A DNA stretch of 64,000 bases from a virus. The translations under genes and the position numbers were made by a program. The stretch lies in IMG/VR virus record IMGVR_UViG_3300027770_002599, positions 1 to 64,000 of that record; one strand, 5' to 3'. Numbering within the stretch: position 1 is the stretch's first letter; the number at the start of each line of letters is the position of its first letter. Shown here one piece after another: positions 33,562 to 42,833 of this stretch. A model generated the notes under the pieces. The model was not told the DNA's origin, did not search any database, and saw only the letters and a list, made by a program, of their open reading frames with translations.

Positions 33562-35704
33562 CTTTTCTAATTACAATCTTTGCGCCGCCAGTATTTCCAC
33601 CTTGTTGAGAAGTAGATACTACATTAACTGAACCATCGGTATATCCACTTCCTCCTCCACCTCCGCTACTATTTGTTCCACCATTACCACCAGTTGCACC
33701 AGATCCACCACTGCCACTACCAGATACAGTAACTGTTCTATATTGAGTGCAGGAATATGGATTACTATATGTGTCATCATAAGGAACCCAAAGATTTTCT
33801 TCCACCCATACTGTAAATATAAAATATCTAATATAAGTTGATATCCCACTTCTTAAAAATCTGATTGTAAATTCTCTACTTTGAGAATTATAATCTAGAG
33901 ATTTTACTGTAAATCCATCAGGATATTCAACTCCAGAACCAGCAGTTGTTACAATACTTCTATCAGGATAAATTACTTTTCCAGAAGGATCTGGTCCTAA
34001 AGATCTTTCAACATAACTATTAAATATTGTACTACCTATAGTATCTGTATTTTTATCAATTTTAACTGTATACCATCTATCTTCACCATTTATTCCTCTG
34101 GATACGCTAAAGTATCCACTAACATCTTGAGGAGCATATCCCGACGGCCCAATTGCTCTTACTTCATTATGACTCATTGAACCTTGATTATCAACGTTTC
34201 CAATCTGAAATGTCACTCGGCGCATTTCATTTCGGTATCCACTACTACCACCAGTATCATAACAAGTATCAGTATAAGGTTCTTGTGTACTATATTGTGC
34301 TTGTCCTTGTCCAGCAGTCTGACGAACATCATATCCAGATTTAAATCCTCTGGTAATTGATGCCGAGTTAGTAACTAATGTTCCATTTGCAAGATATATT
34401 TTAGACGTACCAACATCAGCACAAGCAGTCTTTCCTTGTGATATCCAATAGTTTCCTTTTGGACACGGAATTACTCTTCCGCCATTTTGCCCAGTTGCTT
34501 TTGTATCCGAACCAATTGGAGTTGAACTTGAAGATGATCCAAAAATACCATTAGATGGTAATGTTCCCGCCGAATATACACTTCCACCACTTCCACCACC
34601 TCTACCAGCACCAGATGCGCCAGCAACATTTATTCCACCACCATTACCACCATTACCACTAGATGCAGCATCACCACCCTTTCCACAAACTGCAATTAGT
34701 GAACCTTTACGATAAACAAAAGGACATTGATTAGTTGAATCCAATCCAGCAATAGTATATTCTTCATTTTTTTTCATAGTAAATCTAATTTTAGAAACTC
34801 CCCCTTGCCCACCAGTATATGATCCAGAGTTTGCTCCAGCACCAGCGTATATTTCCATTTCAACATTAGTATCAATATCTTTAGCATAAAGAGATATTAA
34901 ACTTGTTGCACTTGTATTATCTTGAGCATATAAAGTTACATCTCCACTTACTAATAAGTCAGTAGTACTTAATGTTGCAGTTGATGATGTTGTATCATAT
35001 TTCTCTATGGTTATATTTTTAGATGGAGGAACATTATAAAAATTAACCACATCAGAATATAATGGAGAATTGGATGCAATAGAATTTGTGATTCTTACCT
35101 GAATTGAATATACTCCAATTTGAGAATATGAAATTGTAAGATTTGGTGTATTAGAACCACTTACAGTAGAACTATCAACAAGATCTGTTCCATCCAATAT
35201 CCACTTATATGATAATGTCCCTTGAGTAGTATCAGTAGAGGATGCAACAACACTAAAAGATGCACTTACATTTTGTACAGCAGTTGTTTCTATAGGTTGA
35301 GTTGTTATACTCAATACTGGATATACAGTTACGATTCCAACATTTGAATTTGTTGGTTCATTCAATGCATTAGCAGAGACTCCTGATGGTGCATAATCTG
35401 CCTGCAAATAAATCTGACGATTATGATCTGTTGGACTTACAAGATTACTAATCGTTAATGTGGTTGTTGCTGCACCAGTTACATAAGTTCCATTTGATAT
35501 GATACCATTTTGATCGTACCACTGATAAACAATACTTCCACTATTTGATGCTGCCTGTGCAAATGTTGCAGTCGCAATTCCAATAAAAGTTGCAGATCCA
35601 CCATTAATAGTTGCTATTCCAACAGGTTGTGTAGTGAATGATAAAGTTGGACCGTTTAATTCAAAATTTGTAGGAATTTCTTGAAAAAGATTATTCTCTA
35701 TCAT
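33557..35704 (-). CDS. Virion protein with Ig-like domains and glycine-rich C-terminus
   Basis: The 715-residue protein starts with two Ig-like domains. The first, about residues 20-130, contains IVYQWYDQNGIISNGTY. The second, about 133-220, contains TLSYKWILDGTDLVDSSTVS and GVYSIQVRITNS. Residues 265-390 are glycine-rich with VYRKGSLIAVCGKGGDAASS. The middle 420-610 carries several Cys and aromatic residues (YTDTCYDTGGSSGY; YFIFTVWVEENLW). The C-terminus returns to a glycine-rich segment ending in GGAKIVIRKV. Ig-like folds on phage virions are thought to bind cell-surface sugars weakly. It overlaps the end of the 1947-residue gene by 4 bases (translational coupling), forming the largest shaft plus glycine-rich couplet. 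Confidence 0.7.
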   Translation of the reverse strand: MIENNLFQEIPTNFELNGPTLSFTTQPVGIATINGGSATFIGIATATFAQAASNSGSIVYQWYDQNGIISNGTYVTGAATTTLTISNLVSPTDHNRQIYLQADYAPSGVSANALNEPTNSNVGIVTVYPVLSITTQPIETTAVQNVSASFSVVASSTDTTQGTLSYKWILDGTDLVDSSTVSGSNTPNLTISYSQIGVYSIQVRITNSIASNSPLYSDVVNFYNVPPSKNITIEKYDTTSSTATLSTTDLLVSGDVTLYAQDNTSATSLISLYAKDIDTNVEMEIYAGAGANSGSYTGGQGGVSKIRFTMKKNEEYTIAGLDSTNQCPFVYRKGSLIAVCGKGGDAASSGNGGNGGGINVAGASGAGRGGGSGGSVYSAGTLPSNGIFGSSSSSTPIGSDTKATGQNGGRVIPCPKGNYWISQGKTACADVGTSKIYLANGTLVTNSASITRGFKSGYDVRQTAGQGQAQYSTQEPYTDTCYDTGGSSGYRNEMRRVTFQIGNVDNQGSMSHNEVRAIGPSGYAPQDVSGYFSVSRGINGEDRWYTVKIDKNTDTIGSTIFNSYVERSLGPDPSGKVIYPDRSIVTTAGSGVEYPDGFTVKSLDYNSQSREFTIRFLRSGISTYIRYFIFTVWVEENLWVPYDDTYSNPYSCTQYRTVTVSGSGSGGSGATGGNGGTNSSGGGGGSGYTDGSVNVVSTSQQGGNTGGAKIVIRKV

Positions 35705-38700
35705 AGAAAGTTTTGTCCTCCAACAATACCAAATATTCCTGAAGTTGTAATATTTGTTCCATCAAAGGTCTTAAAGGAGTAAATATCAGTTCGGTTTGCT
35801 GTAGTTGTTACAATCGGAATAACTCCACCACCAGCCCAATAAATCGGAATTGCCGTTCCAACAGAATTCCTAAAGGTATCAATTCCAACCGAATATCCAG
35901 TAGAACCTTGAGTGATCTTTAATGTAAATCCAGTAGATCCTGCTGGTGGATTTAATAATGTGAATGATGTTACTGCTTCTGTTGGAGTAAATGTAAATGT
36001 CTGTGCCTTTGAAAGATCAATTGTCACAACACCCGAAGAACTTGTGAGTGCTTCTACTACCTCAAAATAAGTCTTAAATCTTACAGATCCTTCAATATCA
36101 AGTTTCGCTCTTGGTGATACTGTACCAATACCAACCAAATCAGAACTTGCAGTAATAGCAGATCCATTAGTACCAACAGAAAGTGTGGTTGCAGTAATAA
36201 TACCAGCACGAATATTACTTGAGGTACTATCAAATCGGAATGATGTAGATGTCAACATTCCACCAACAATTACATCTTGAGTTGTTGTAAATCCAGCAAA
36301 GACTGCTTTACCATTTACATAAAGTGATGTTGATGATGAACCAACAGAACCAAGTTCAAGATTAAATCTTGGAACAGAAGTACCAATACCAACATTATTC
36401 AGATTTGTATTATAAATCCCACCAGTAACTTGTTGCCATCCAGCAGCAGATACATTTACATTTGTAATTAGACTACCATCGCCAGAGAAATAATTTGCAT
36501 AACAAGTTCCAATAACATTAGTGGTTCCATTTACTTGCAACTTATATGAACCAGAAGTAGTTCCAATACCAACACCAGTTCCATTTACCGAGAATAGTGA
36601 TGAACCAGAACCAACAACAAATGATGCAGTTCCTGCTGTTGTAGTTGCAATTCCCACACGATCAAAAATCATATGATTTTCGGATTGGGAAAGACTAATG
36701 TTTCCAAAACGATACCAACCATTCTCAAGAGTATAAACCCAACCAGCATAACCACCCTTAGATGGATCTGAAAAATAAGTTACATCTCCAGGATTTCCTG
36801 AAATAGATGGTTGAGTTACTCCAACAGTATATTTTCTAGAAATAGTAGCATCGCCCTGTAAGAACAATGAGTATGCTTCAATACCCTTACTTGAATTTGA
36901 TGTGATTTTATTGTTAAAAACAACAGGGCCATCAAATTGTGAAATGAGCGTTGAATCCGTTCCACCTTCTACACGAATTGAACGTGAAACAGAAATTTCA
37001 AGAGGAGTAAGTGCATCAAATCCTACACTCACACCAGTTAGAACATCTTCACCTGTTACAGTTGGAACTGGAGAATCAAATACTTGTTCCTGACCTGTTG
37101 CAGAATTGACCTTCTTGTTCCCAACATAAAATGCACCCTTATCATTCATTCCTGTGAAAACATTAATTCCACCATCAAGTTTTGTAGATATAGCAAGTAA
37201 TTCTTCTTGTTCAGTTAATTGCCTATCCTGACGATCTGGGAATGCAGTGGAATAATTACCAGGACCAAATCCAAGATACTCAAAGGTATGTCCAGATGCA
37301 CGAATGATTGAATTTCTTCTTAATTCAATTGGTTTCAGTTTTATTCTACGGACAACAGATCCTGAAATATGAGATGTTGCATGAGTACCATAAATTCCTC
37401 TAAAAACACTTATTGGATTTCCAGAAACTGTTTGTTTTACTCTCAGTATTTCATTATCAATTAGTAAATAATCACCAATTTCAAGATTCAAATTAGTAAC
37501 ATTAGTAAGACTTATTGTAGTATTTGTTGCATTAGAAATTGCTGCAGATAATGTGGTGGTTATTCCTGCATATTGTGTCAATAATCTTCCTGAGATATTT
37601 TCATTTTCTACATTTATCACTCCACCTTGAGAAACAAATCCTTTGATATAAATTGTCTTTGTTCCTGTTGTGGCAGGTGCAATTGTTCCAATACCAATAT
37701 ATGTTTCAAATTGAGTTAGACTATTAATTTTCTTTACAATAAAGTCAGAATTGTAAATTGAACTAGTTGCTCCACCAACAGTAAATTTATTTCCAATTCC
37801 TAATCCGTGATTTTGAATTGTTGTAATTGTACTAATTCCAGATACATTGTCATATGTAAGTGTACTAATATTAATTGATTTGCCAGCATTAACTACATTT
37901 GCATAAGCAGTTGCAGTTACACCCAATCCGGTGGTGAGTGGTGGATATACAGTAGATGATGGTACTACATTAATTTCTTTAGATTTTCCTGTTGAAATTC
38001 CCGAAATCTTGTATACAGTATTATATACATCAAGTGATGCAGGAACAATACCTGCAATAGATAAACATTCTCCTGTTGCATCATAAATTCCAGTAACAGT
38101 TACAACTGCAGACGAATATCCACTTGTTGTTGCAACTCCTACAACAGAAAGATTATTTCCAATACCATATGCACTACCACCATCAATAATCTTAACGTCA
38201 GTAATATTACCAGAAGTATTAACAGTAATTCTTGCAGTTGCGTGTTTACCAGTAGTATCTCCAACTCCAATCAATTGAGCATTATAAAGACTTCCTGCTG
38301 TACCAGAACCATAACCGGCACCACTAGATGCAATACTGACTGTTGTGATTCTATTGAGTCCGTGATCAGTTTTTGTATAGAATGTATGTGCAGTTCCTAC
38401 AGAGTTTGATACTATATTTGTTAGACCAATACCTACACCAAAATCAACTAATCCCCTTCCAAGAGTTTCTTTTGTAATACTATTCTGAGGATCATCAACT
38501 ACAACCTGTCCGATTGGATCAGAAAGTGCATATGATATTGCTGCTTTTGGATCTGAATTTGGATTATCGCGGTTTGTTTGTGGATAAAAATTCTGAATTG
38601 GTTGTGAAAATCTTAGTTCAGTAAATGGATTTGCTGATGGACTATTTGAAGAATTTACAATCAATAAATGATAAACACCATCTTGAACTCCAGGTAAATA

Positions 38701-41544
38701 TTTTGTAATTTCCTGTGCTCTATAGATTGATAGAGTTTCTTTCAGTCTTCTTCTTACAAATCTTGGTAAAGATGTTGTTCTATTCGATACATCACTTTGA
38801 AATGTTCCAGGATCAGTAGTCAATCCAACAGTAAATTGTTTAAGACTTGAAATACCAACAACAGAATAATTTAGATTATATCCAGAACCATAAGTTGATG
38901 TTGTGTTTGTAGAGCTCTTTACATTGTATACATCAACCTGACTTCCAACTGATAAGTCGTGTGGAATTTCAGTATCAAAATATGCATAAGTCCCATCCCA
39001 AGATGCATTTGCAATAATTCTAAAGTTTCTTAACTCATTTTCATTGCTTAGTGTTGATGTTGTAGGACTGTATAGTGCAGAAACTTCAGAATCAGAAATT
39101 CCAATTGTTGTACTAGATTCTTGAATTACATATCCATCTAATGGTGGTCTTGCAGTTGTAACACCAGAAGAAGCTGGTATTACATAACGAATCCTATAAA
39201 CAGTATCCAATACATTTCTGTTATCTACCTTTCTTGTAATATAAGATCTTGGTGTAACTGCTCCAAGTGAAGTTGTCCCAAAACCAACAATTGCAGAATA
39301 TAACGTATTTTCAGTAGATGCTGATGATACATTAATATACCAATTATTTTGAGATGTATCATACTGAATTGGATGTCCAATATTCCCTACAATTTTATCA
39401 ATAACTCTACTTTCTATTGTTAATATTCCACCTTTGTTATTGAGTGGTATTGCAGGTGTTGCATTAATAGCATCATTTAAAGTTTTTGCAATTTTAATTT
39501 GATCTGTTCCAACTCCAGAAGTAATTGCATAATAAGTTGTATTTGGAGTTAAACCATCAGGTAAACTTCCATTATAACTCTTTATGCGAATTGTTTCTCC
39601 ATTTATAAAGTTATGTGGTTGTGTTAATGATAAAGTATTGGAAGTAATACTATTAATTCCTGCTGCAGATTGATTAACTTGGAACGACTTAATTGCGGAA
39701 ATTTGATTTGAAGTTCCTTGTGTATTTGGCATCACAATTTTTGCCGAATACTGTGTAGAGGATCCAGAACTTGAAATTAATACATTGAGTGTATCATTTG
39801 TCTTTGCACCTATTCTGAAACCTTCAATTACGTGATTTGGTGGAGAACCTAAATTAGTTTCATTATAAAGATATAATCTACTTGTGCTTGCAACACCTAC
39901 AGTTTTTGCAACATCAATACCAATAAACTCAATTGAATTTTCTAATGTTTCAAGTTCTCTTGGTGGAATAATATGAGTAATATATCCAACATCATCTCTG
40001 GGAAATGCTTCTCTTTTAAATCCAGAAGCAACTAATGCTTTTGATCCAAAGTTTGAATTGGAGTTATTGATTGATTGGTCTCCACCAGATTCTGTTAAGA
40101 AATGTGCGTAAAATCCTATCGCAAAAATAGAAACATTTTGAATATATGCATCATTAGTTGTTTTAATATGGAAGTTTCTATATGTTGGTTTATATACTGC
40201 TTTGGAATTATTACTAATCGTTTCATTTCCTGCTACAGTACTATCATCATATGATCCTGTAATTGGATTATAAACTACAAAAGCATTATCATCTTTCTGT
40301 AAACTAATACCAGTAAATTGAGCAATAACCATAGACTTAAATCCGGTTGCTCTATCTCCATCTGCGAGAACACCACACATACCATAAACAGATCTCAGTG
40401 ATAGATTAAAGATATATGGTGATGCCGAAGTTACAGTATCATTAGAAAGAGATAATGATGAACCAGTAACTACAGGAAGTGCTATTGCCGGAGAGTTTTG
40501 TACTTTATATTTGATTTGAGTATCACTTACTTTTTCACTTACAACAAATTGGCCATTATATCCATTTGCAGTAATACCTTGAATACGGAAAGAAGTATCT
40601 ACATCTAATCCATCAACTGCAGATGTTGTAGTAACAGTAATTGTTGTAGTTGCAGTGATTCCATCACCAGCCTTAATACTTGAAATACCTATGGACCCTC
40701 CACTTGGTCCCACAATACGATACTCATCAATTTTTGCTTGTATATCTAAACCTGAAGATGGATAATCTGGTTCAATTGCACGTCCAGAAGATTGTCCATA
40801 TACAAGTCCAACTTTTTCATAATACATATCCAGATCAGTACGATCCGTTGAATATGTTTGAAAATCATCATCAATATTTACAGAACTTACACCATCTGCA
40901 TATTCAAAGCAAGAAAGTTTGTGATGTGAAAAATTAGGAACAAATACATTACTAGTATAGTCCATATAGCACTGACCATTTGGATCAGCATCAAATATTG
41001 AAAATTGCCAAAAATAACATCCACCAGTTACACGAAATACTGTAGATCTTTCAATATTATCATTGATTGGATTTGGAACATATTTTGGACGAATCTTAGT
41101 TTTTCTTAAATCTAGTCCAACAATGGAAGTACCTCTTGGTACAATCACTCCACCGTGAATACTATTCAGTTTATATAAAGAATTATTTGATACTGTTAAA
41201 TCAAAATTTGATGTTAAATCCCAAGCAGGCAAATCATTAGATGTTGTTCCGTTTCTTAATCTATAATTATTTGCACCATCAGGTATCCAACCAGGACGAT
41301 TATCTACAACGTGATCACCAGGATATAATAAAATCGTCGTTTTACCAAATCTATCGTTATTCAGACCTCTCTGATATGAAAATCTTGCAGATTCAATCAG
41401 TGCTCTTTGAATTGTTTTAAATGGACGAGTTAAACTGTTTCCTTGATTTTCTATGCTATCAGTGGCATCCAAATCATTTGGACTTACATATAGAATATTT
41501 CCACGAGCATTCTTCAAAAAATTATCTAAACGACTTAATCCCAT
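35701..41544 (-). CDS. Very large virion protein (1947 residues) with beta-helix N-terminus and fibre C-terminus
   Basis: The N-terminus reads ILYVSPNDLDATDSIENQGN (residues 17-36), then SLTRPFKTIQRALIESARFS. This is the start of a right-handed beta-helix as in pectin-lyase-like tailspikes, with the same opening logic as the 954-residue protein. Residues 280-1450 contain many repeated small beta domains with GYNGQFVVSEK- and GIGNKFTVGG-like units. From about residue 1600 fibre blocks appear (GVGIGTTSGSYKLQVNG, VGIGTSVPRFNLELG), and the end domain is LTSSSGVVTIDLSKAQTFTF ... GIFGIVGGQNFL. No catalytic residues can be assigned. It is the first gene of a late operon (promoter 41575-41582). The glycine-rich, Ig-bearing gene 33557-35704 follows by a 4-base overlap. 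Confidence 0.75.
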   Translation of the reverse strand: MGLSRLDNFLKNARGNILYVSPNDLDATDSIENQGNSLTRPFKTIQRALIESARFSYQRGLNNDRFGKTTILLYPGDHVVDNRPGWIPDGANNYRLRNGTTSNDLPAWDLTSNFDLTVSNNSLYKLNSIHGGVIVPRGTSIVGLDLRKTKIRPKYVPNPINDNIERSTVFRVTGGCYFWQFSIFDADPNGQCYMDYTSNVFVPNFSHHKLSCFEYADGVSSVNIDDDFQTYSTDRTDLDMYYEKVGLVYGQSSGRAIEPDYPSSGLDIQAKIDEYRIVGPSGGSIGISSIKAGDGITATTTITVTTTSAVDGLDVDTSFRIQGITANGYNGQFVVSEKVSDTQIKYKVQNSPAIALPVVTGSSLSLSNDTVTSASPYIFNLSLRSVYGMCGVLADGDRATGFKSMVIAQFTGISLQKDDNAFVVYNPITGSYDDSTVAGNETISNNSKAVYKPTYRNFHIKTTNDAYIQNVSIFAIGFYAHFLTESGGDQSINNSNSNFGSKALVASGFKREAFPRDDVGYITHIIPPRELETLENSIEFIGIDVAKTVGVASTSRLYLYNETNLGSPPNHVIEGFRIGAKTNDTLNVLISSSGSSTQYSAKIVMPNTQGTSNQISAIKSFQVNQSAAGINSITSNTLSLTQPHNFINGETIRIKSYNGSLPDGLTPNTTYYAITSGVGTDQIKIAKTLNDAINATPAIPLNNKGGILTIESRVIDKIVGNIGHPIQYDTSQNNWYINVSSASTENTLYSAIVGFGTTSLGAVTPRSYITRKVDNRNVLDTVYRIRYVIPASSGVTTARPPLDGYVIQESSTTIGISDSEVSALYSPTTSTLSNENELRNFRIIANASWDGTYAYFDTEIPHDLSVGSQVDVYNVKSSTNTTSTYGSGYNLNYSVVGISSLKQFTVGLTTDPGTFQSDVSNRTTSLPRFVRRRLKETLSIYRAQEITKYLPGVQDGVYHLLIVNSSNSPSANPFTELRFSQPIQNFYPQTNRDNPNSDPKAAISYALSDPIGQVVVDDPQNSITKETLGRGLVDFGVGIGLTNIVSNSVGTAHTFYTKTDHGLNRITTVSIASSGAGYGSGTAGSLYNAQLIGVGDTTGKHATARITVNTSGNITDVKIIDGGSAYGIGNNLSVVGVATTSGYSSAVVTVTGIYDATGECLSIAGIVPASLDVYNTVYKISGISTGKSKEINVVPSSTVYPPLTTGLGVTATAYANVVNAGKSINISTLTYDNVSGISTITTIQNHGLGIGNKFTVGGATSSIYNSDFIVKKINSLTQFETYIGIGTIAPATTGTKTIYIKGFVSQGGVINVENENISGRLLTQYAGITTTLSAAISNATNTTISLTNVTNLNLEIGDYLLIDNEILRVKQTVSGNPISVFRGIYGTHATSHISGSVVRRIKLKPIELRRNSIIRASGHTFEYLGFGPGNYSTAFPDRQDRQLTEQEELLAISTKLDGGINVFTGMNDKGAFYVGNKKVNSATGQEQVFDSPVPTVTGEDVLTGVSVGFDALTPLEISVSRSIRVEGGTDSTLISQFDGPVVFNNKITSNSSKGIEAYSLFLQGDATISRKYTVGVTQPSISGNPGDVTYFSDPSKGGYAGWVYTLENGWYRFGNISLSQSENHMIFDRVGIATTTAGTASFVVGSGSSLFSVNGTGVGIGTTSGSYKLQVNGTTNVIGTCYANYFSGDGSLITNVNVSAAGWQQVTGGIYNTNLNNVGIGTSVPRFNLELGSVGSSSTSLYVNGKAVFAGFTTTQDVIVGGMLTSTSFRFDSTSSNIRAGIITATTLSVGTNGSAITASSDLVGIGTVSPRAKLDIEGSVRFKTYFEVVEALTSSSGVVTIDLSKAQTFTFTPTEAVTSFTLLNPPAGSTGFTLKITQGSTGYSVGIDTFRNSVGTAIPIYWAGGGVIPIVTTTANRTDIYSFKTFDGTNITTSGIFGIVGGQNFL

Positions 41545-41574
41545 CTTATTTGCACTATAAGTTCTATTATGTTT

Positions 41575-41582
41575 TATTTATC
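41575..41582 (-). promoter_or_regulatory. T4-type late promoter (GATAAATA)
   Basis: GATAAATAAAAC on the minus strand, 31 bases upstream of the ATG at 41544 and directly after an intrinsic terminator (41588-41611). Confidence 0.7.
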
Positions 41583-41587
41583 ATACA

Positions 41588-41611
41588 ACAAAACCTCCCA
41601 AGAAGGAGGTT
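41588..41611 (-). terminator. Intrinsic terminator closing the tRNA island
   Basis: The minus strand has a 7-bp stem AACCTCC, loop TTCTTG, GGAGGTT, then TTG with flanking T residues. It separates the tRNA and small-gene island from the late fibre operon. Confidence 0.7.
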
Positions 41612-41645
41612 ATGAAGCACACGGAAGGGGTTTGGTTGTATCGCC
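41588..41645 (-). ncRNA. Candidate short RNA between a sigma-70-like promoter and a terminator
   Basis: A promoter at 41652-41680 would start transcription near 41645, and the terminator ends at about 41588, giving an RNA of roughly 55-60 bases. No open frame of useful length fits in it. Downstream of the putative start there is a C- and A-rich single-stranded part (ACAACCAAACCCC). This is a prediction from signals only; it could also be an attenuated leader for the late fibre gene. Confidence 0.35.
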
Positions 41646-41651
41646 TTTGAT

Positions 41652-41680
41652 ATTATATACTACTTATCAGAATATGTCGA
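41652..41680 (-). promoter_or_regulatory. Sigma-70-type promoter
   Basis: The minus strand reads TCGACA (41680-41675), a 17-base spacer and TATAAT (41657-41652): 5/6 and 6/6 matches. It lies downstream of the tRNA and upstream of the terminator. Confidence 0.6.
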
Positions 41681-41828
41681 GACCTTTATAATCTGTAATG
41701 AAGCAAGTGCGGAAAAGACTAAAAGAAAGGCGTGAAAATAGTCCACGATTAAAATTTCTTTTTACCTTTCTATGTAGAAATATCAAAACATATATTGAGT
41801 ATTTTTATCAGCATATTAAAACATTGAA

Positions 41829-41901
41829 TAGGAGTGGTGGGATTTGAACCCACGCTGTATGGATTTTAAGTCCACTGCCTCTTCCGCTGGGCTACACTCC
41901 C
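41829..41901 (-). tRNA. tRNA with anticodon UAA (codon would be Leu UUA), short variable loop
   Basis: A 73-base cloverleaf on the minus strand: 7-bp acceptor stem (one G-U), a D-arm with AGCGG, anticodon stem GTGGA/TCCAT with loop CTTAAAA (anticodon TAA), a 5-base variable loop ACAGC, and T-arm GTGGG/CCCAC with loop TTCAAAT. The discriminator is A and CCA is not encoded. UAA reads Leu UUA codons, abundant in AT-rich phages. Bacterial tRNA-Leu normally has a long variable arm (class II), which is absent here, so charging with Leu is not certain. Confidence 0.8.
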
Positions 41902-41902
41902 A

Positions 41903-41923
41903 AAAAGGGATCAGACCCTCTTT
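41903..41923 (-). terminator. Possible weak terminator after the 53-residue gene
   Basis: The minus strand has AAGAGGG, loop TCTGAT, CCCTTTTT, with one G-U pair. It lies between the stop of 41926-42087 and the tRNA. It may act as a processing hairpin rather than a terminator. Confidence 0.4.
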
Positions 41924-41925
41924 GA

Positions 41926-42087
41926 CTACATCAGTTCTCCACGAAGTTCAGCAAGCTTTGCAGTTGCAAGTGATTCTACACAAGTCCAATAGAGTTCTCC
42001 ACTTACAATATTTTCATCCGCAAAATGTTCTGCCACATCTTCTTGAAGTTGTTGAAGTTCGGTCAAAGCGTCTCGGGTAATCATCAT
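41926..42087 (-). CDS. Small acidic protein of a non-late unit (53 residues)
   Basis: ATG at 42087 (or the second ATG at 42084) opens 53 codons with stop TAG at 41926-41928. The product starts MMITRDALTELQQLQEDVAE and continues with helix-forming, acidic text including YWTCVESLATAKLAELRGEL. It looks like a helical hairpin. It lies between a near-consensus sigma-70 promoter and a tRNA, which suggests early expression in an otherwise late region. I do not recognise a family. No strong Shine-Dalgarno sequence is seen. Confidence 0.65.
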   Translation of the reverse strand: MMITRDALTELQQLQEDVAEHFADENIVSGELYWTCVESLATAKLAELRGELM

Positions 42088-42112
42088 GGGTGGTTCGTTG
42101 CATCACCCATAT

Positions 42113-42141
42113 ATCATAGCACGGATGCCCTGTGGTGTCAA
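42113..42141 (-). promoter_or_regulatory. Near-consensus sigma-70 promoter for the tRNA island
   Basis: The minus strand reads TTGACA (42141-42136), a 17-base spacer and TATGAT (42118-42113). The -35 box overlaps the TGA stop of the preceding structural gene. This is the strongest host-type promoter in the central part of the window. Confidence 0.8.
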
Positions 42142-42833
42142 GGGGTCTCAACCACCAATTTTTCAACGTCTATTCTTTCTGCATGAACTAAATAAAAACA
42201 ATCAATATTGGATTCGCACATAGATTTAATTCTAATATTCTTATCATCAAAATCAGATACAACTAAATTTTGATTATATCCAATTTCAGTTAGAGAAACT
42301 GTAATGCTATCAATATTTACCAAGTCTTTCCAATAATCAGGAAGAGTTATTATATTAGATCCAGTAATTCTTCCTCTAATATAAACAGCATGTTCTGGTC
42401 CTTCCAAACATCCGTGCATTAATCTCATACCATCTTTTGATGGATGTGGAATGTCAAAAAATTTTACTGCTGCCGATAAAACTCCAAGAACTCCAAGATT
42501 TCCATTAACTCCAGCATTTCCAGCAACTCCAAGATTTCCAGTAACTCCAAGACTAATAGCAACTGTTACATTTCCACTGAATGTAGATTGAGATGAATTT
42601 ACGGTAAAAGTTGAAAGTGCTCCAGTATTACGTTCTAATGTAACATTTGATGTATCAGAACCAGTCAGATGCAAATAAACATAATCTGATGTTGTATTTA
42701 ATAATGCCATTCCAACATCATTCAATTTAAATACTGGATCCTCAAAAATATTTGAGAAGTCATCATTATCTCTAAAAATATACTCTGTTCCAGTACCAGT
42801 AAATGTACCGTATTGCTGAAATGTAAATGCCAT
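42138..42833 (-). CDS. Virion protein with the EGPEHAVY-type C-terminal domain
   Basis: The 231-residue protein has a short fibre-like N-terminal part with TVAISLGVTGNLGVAGNAGV (about residues 89-108). Its C-terminal domain (125-231) reads HPSKDGMRLMHGCLEGPEHA and VYIRGRI, then LPDYWKDLVNIDSITVSLTE. It is clearly paralogous to the C-terminal domain of 42833-43495 (HPTKQGKQLVHTCLEGPENA). The domain is widespread in marine phage tail regions next to fibre genes, but its function is not established in my knowledge. A folding or capping role at the C-terminus of a fibre is possible. It overlaps the previous gene by 1 base. Confidence 0.65.
   Translation of the reverse strand: MAFTFQQYGTFTGTGTEYIFRDNDDFSNIFEDPVFKLNDVGMALLNTTSDYVYLHLTGSDTSNVTLERNTGALSTFTVNSSQSTFSGNVTVAISLGVTGNLGVAGNAGVNGNLGVLGVLSAAVKFFDIPHPSKDGMRLMHGCLEGPEHAVYIRGRITGSNIITLPDYWKDLVNIDSITVSLTEIGYNQNLVVSDFDDKNIRIKSMCESNIDCFYLVHAERIDVEKLVVETP

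Noticed and set aside
6393-41544. Diversity-generating retroelement targeting adhesins
   Set aside because: No reverse transcriptase gene or template/variable repeat pair with adenine-specific differences is seen; the repeats are tandem shaft units.
41698-41847. Plus-strand 49-codon frame beside the tRNA
   Set aside because: It overlaps the tRNA on the opposite strand, has no promoter or ribosome site, and disagrees with the direction of the island.
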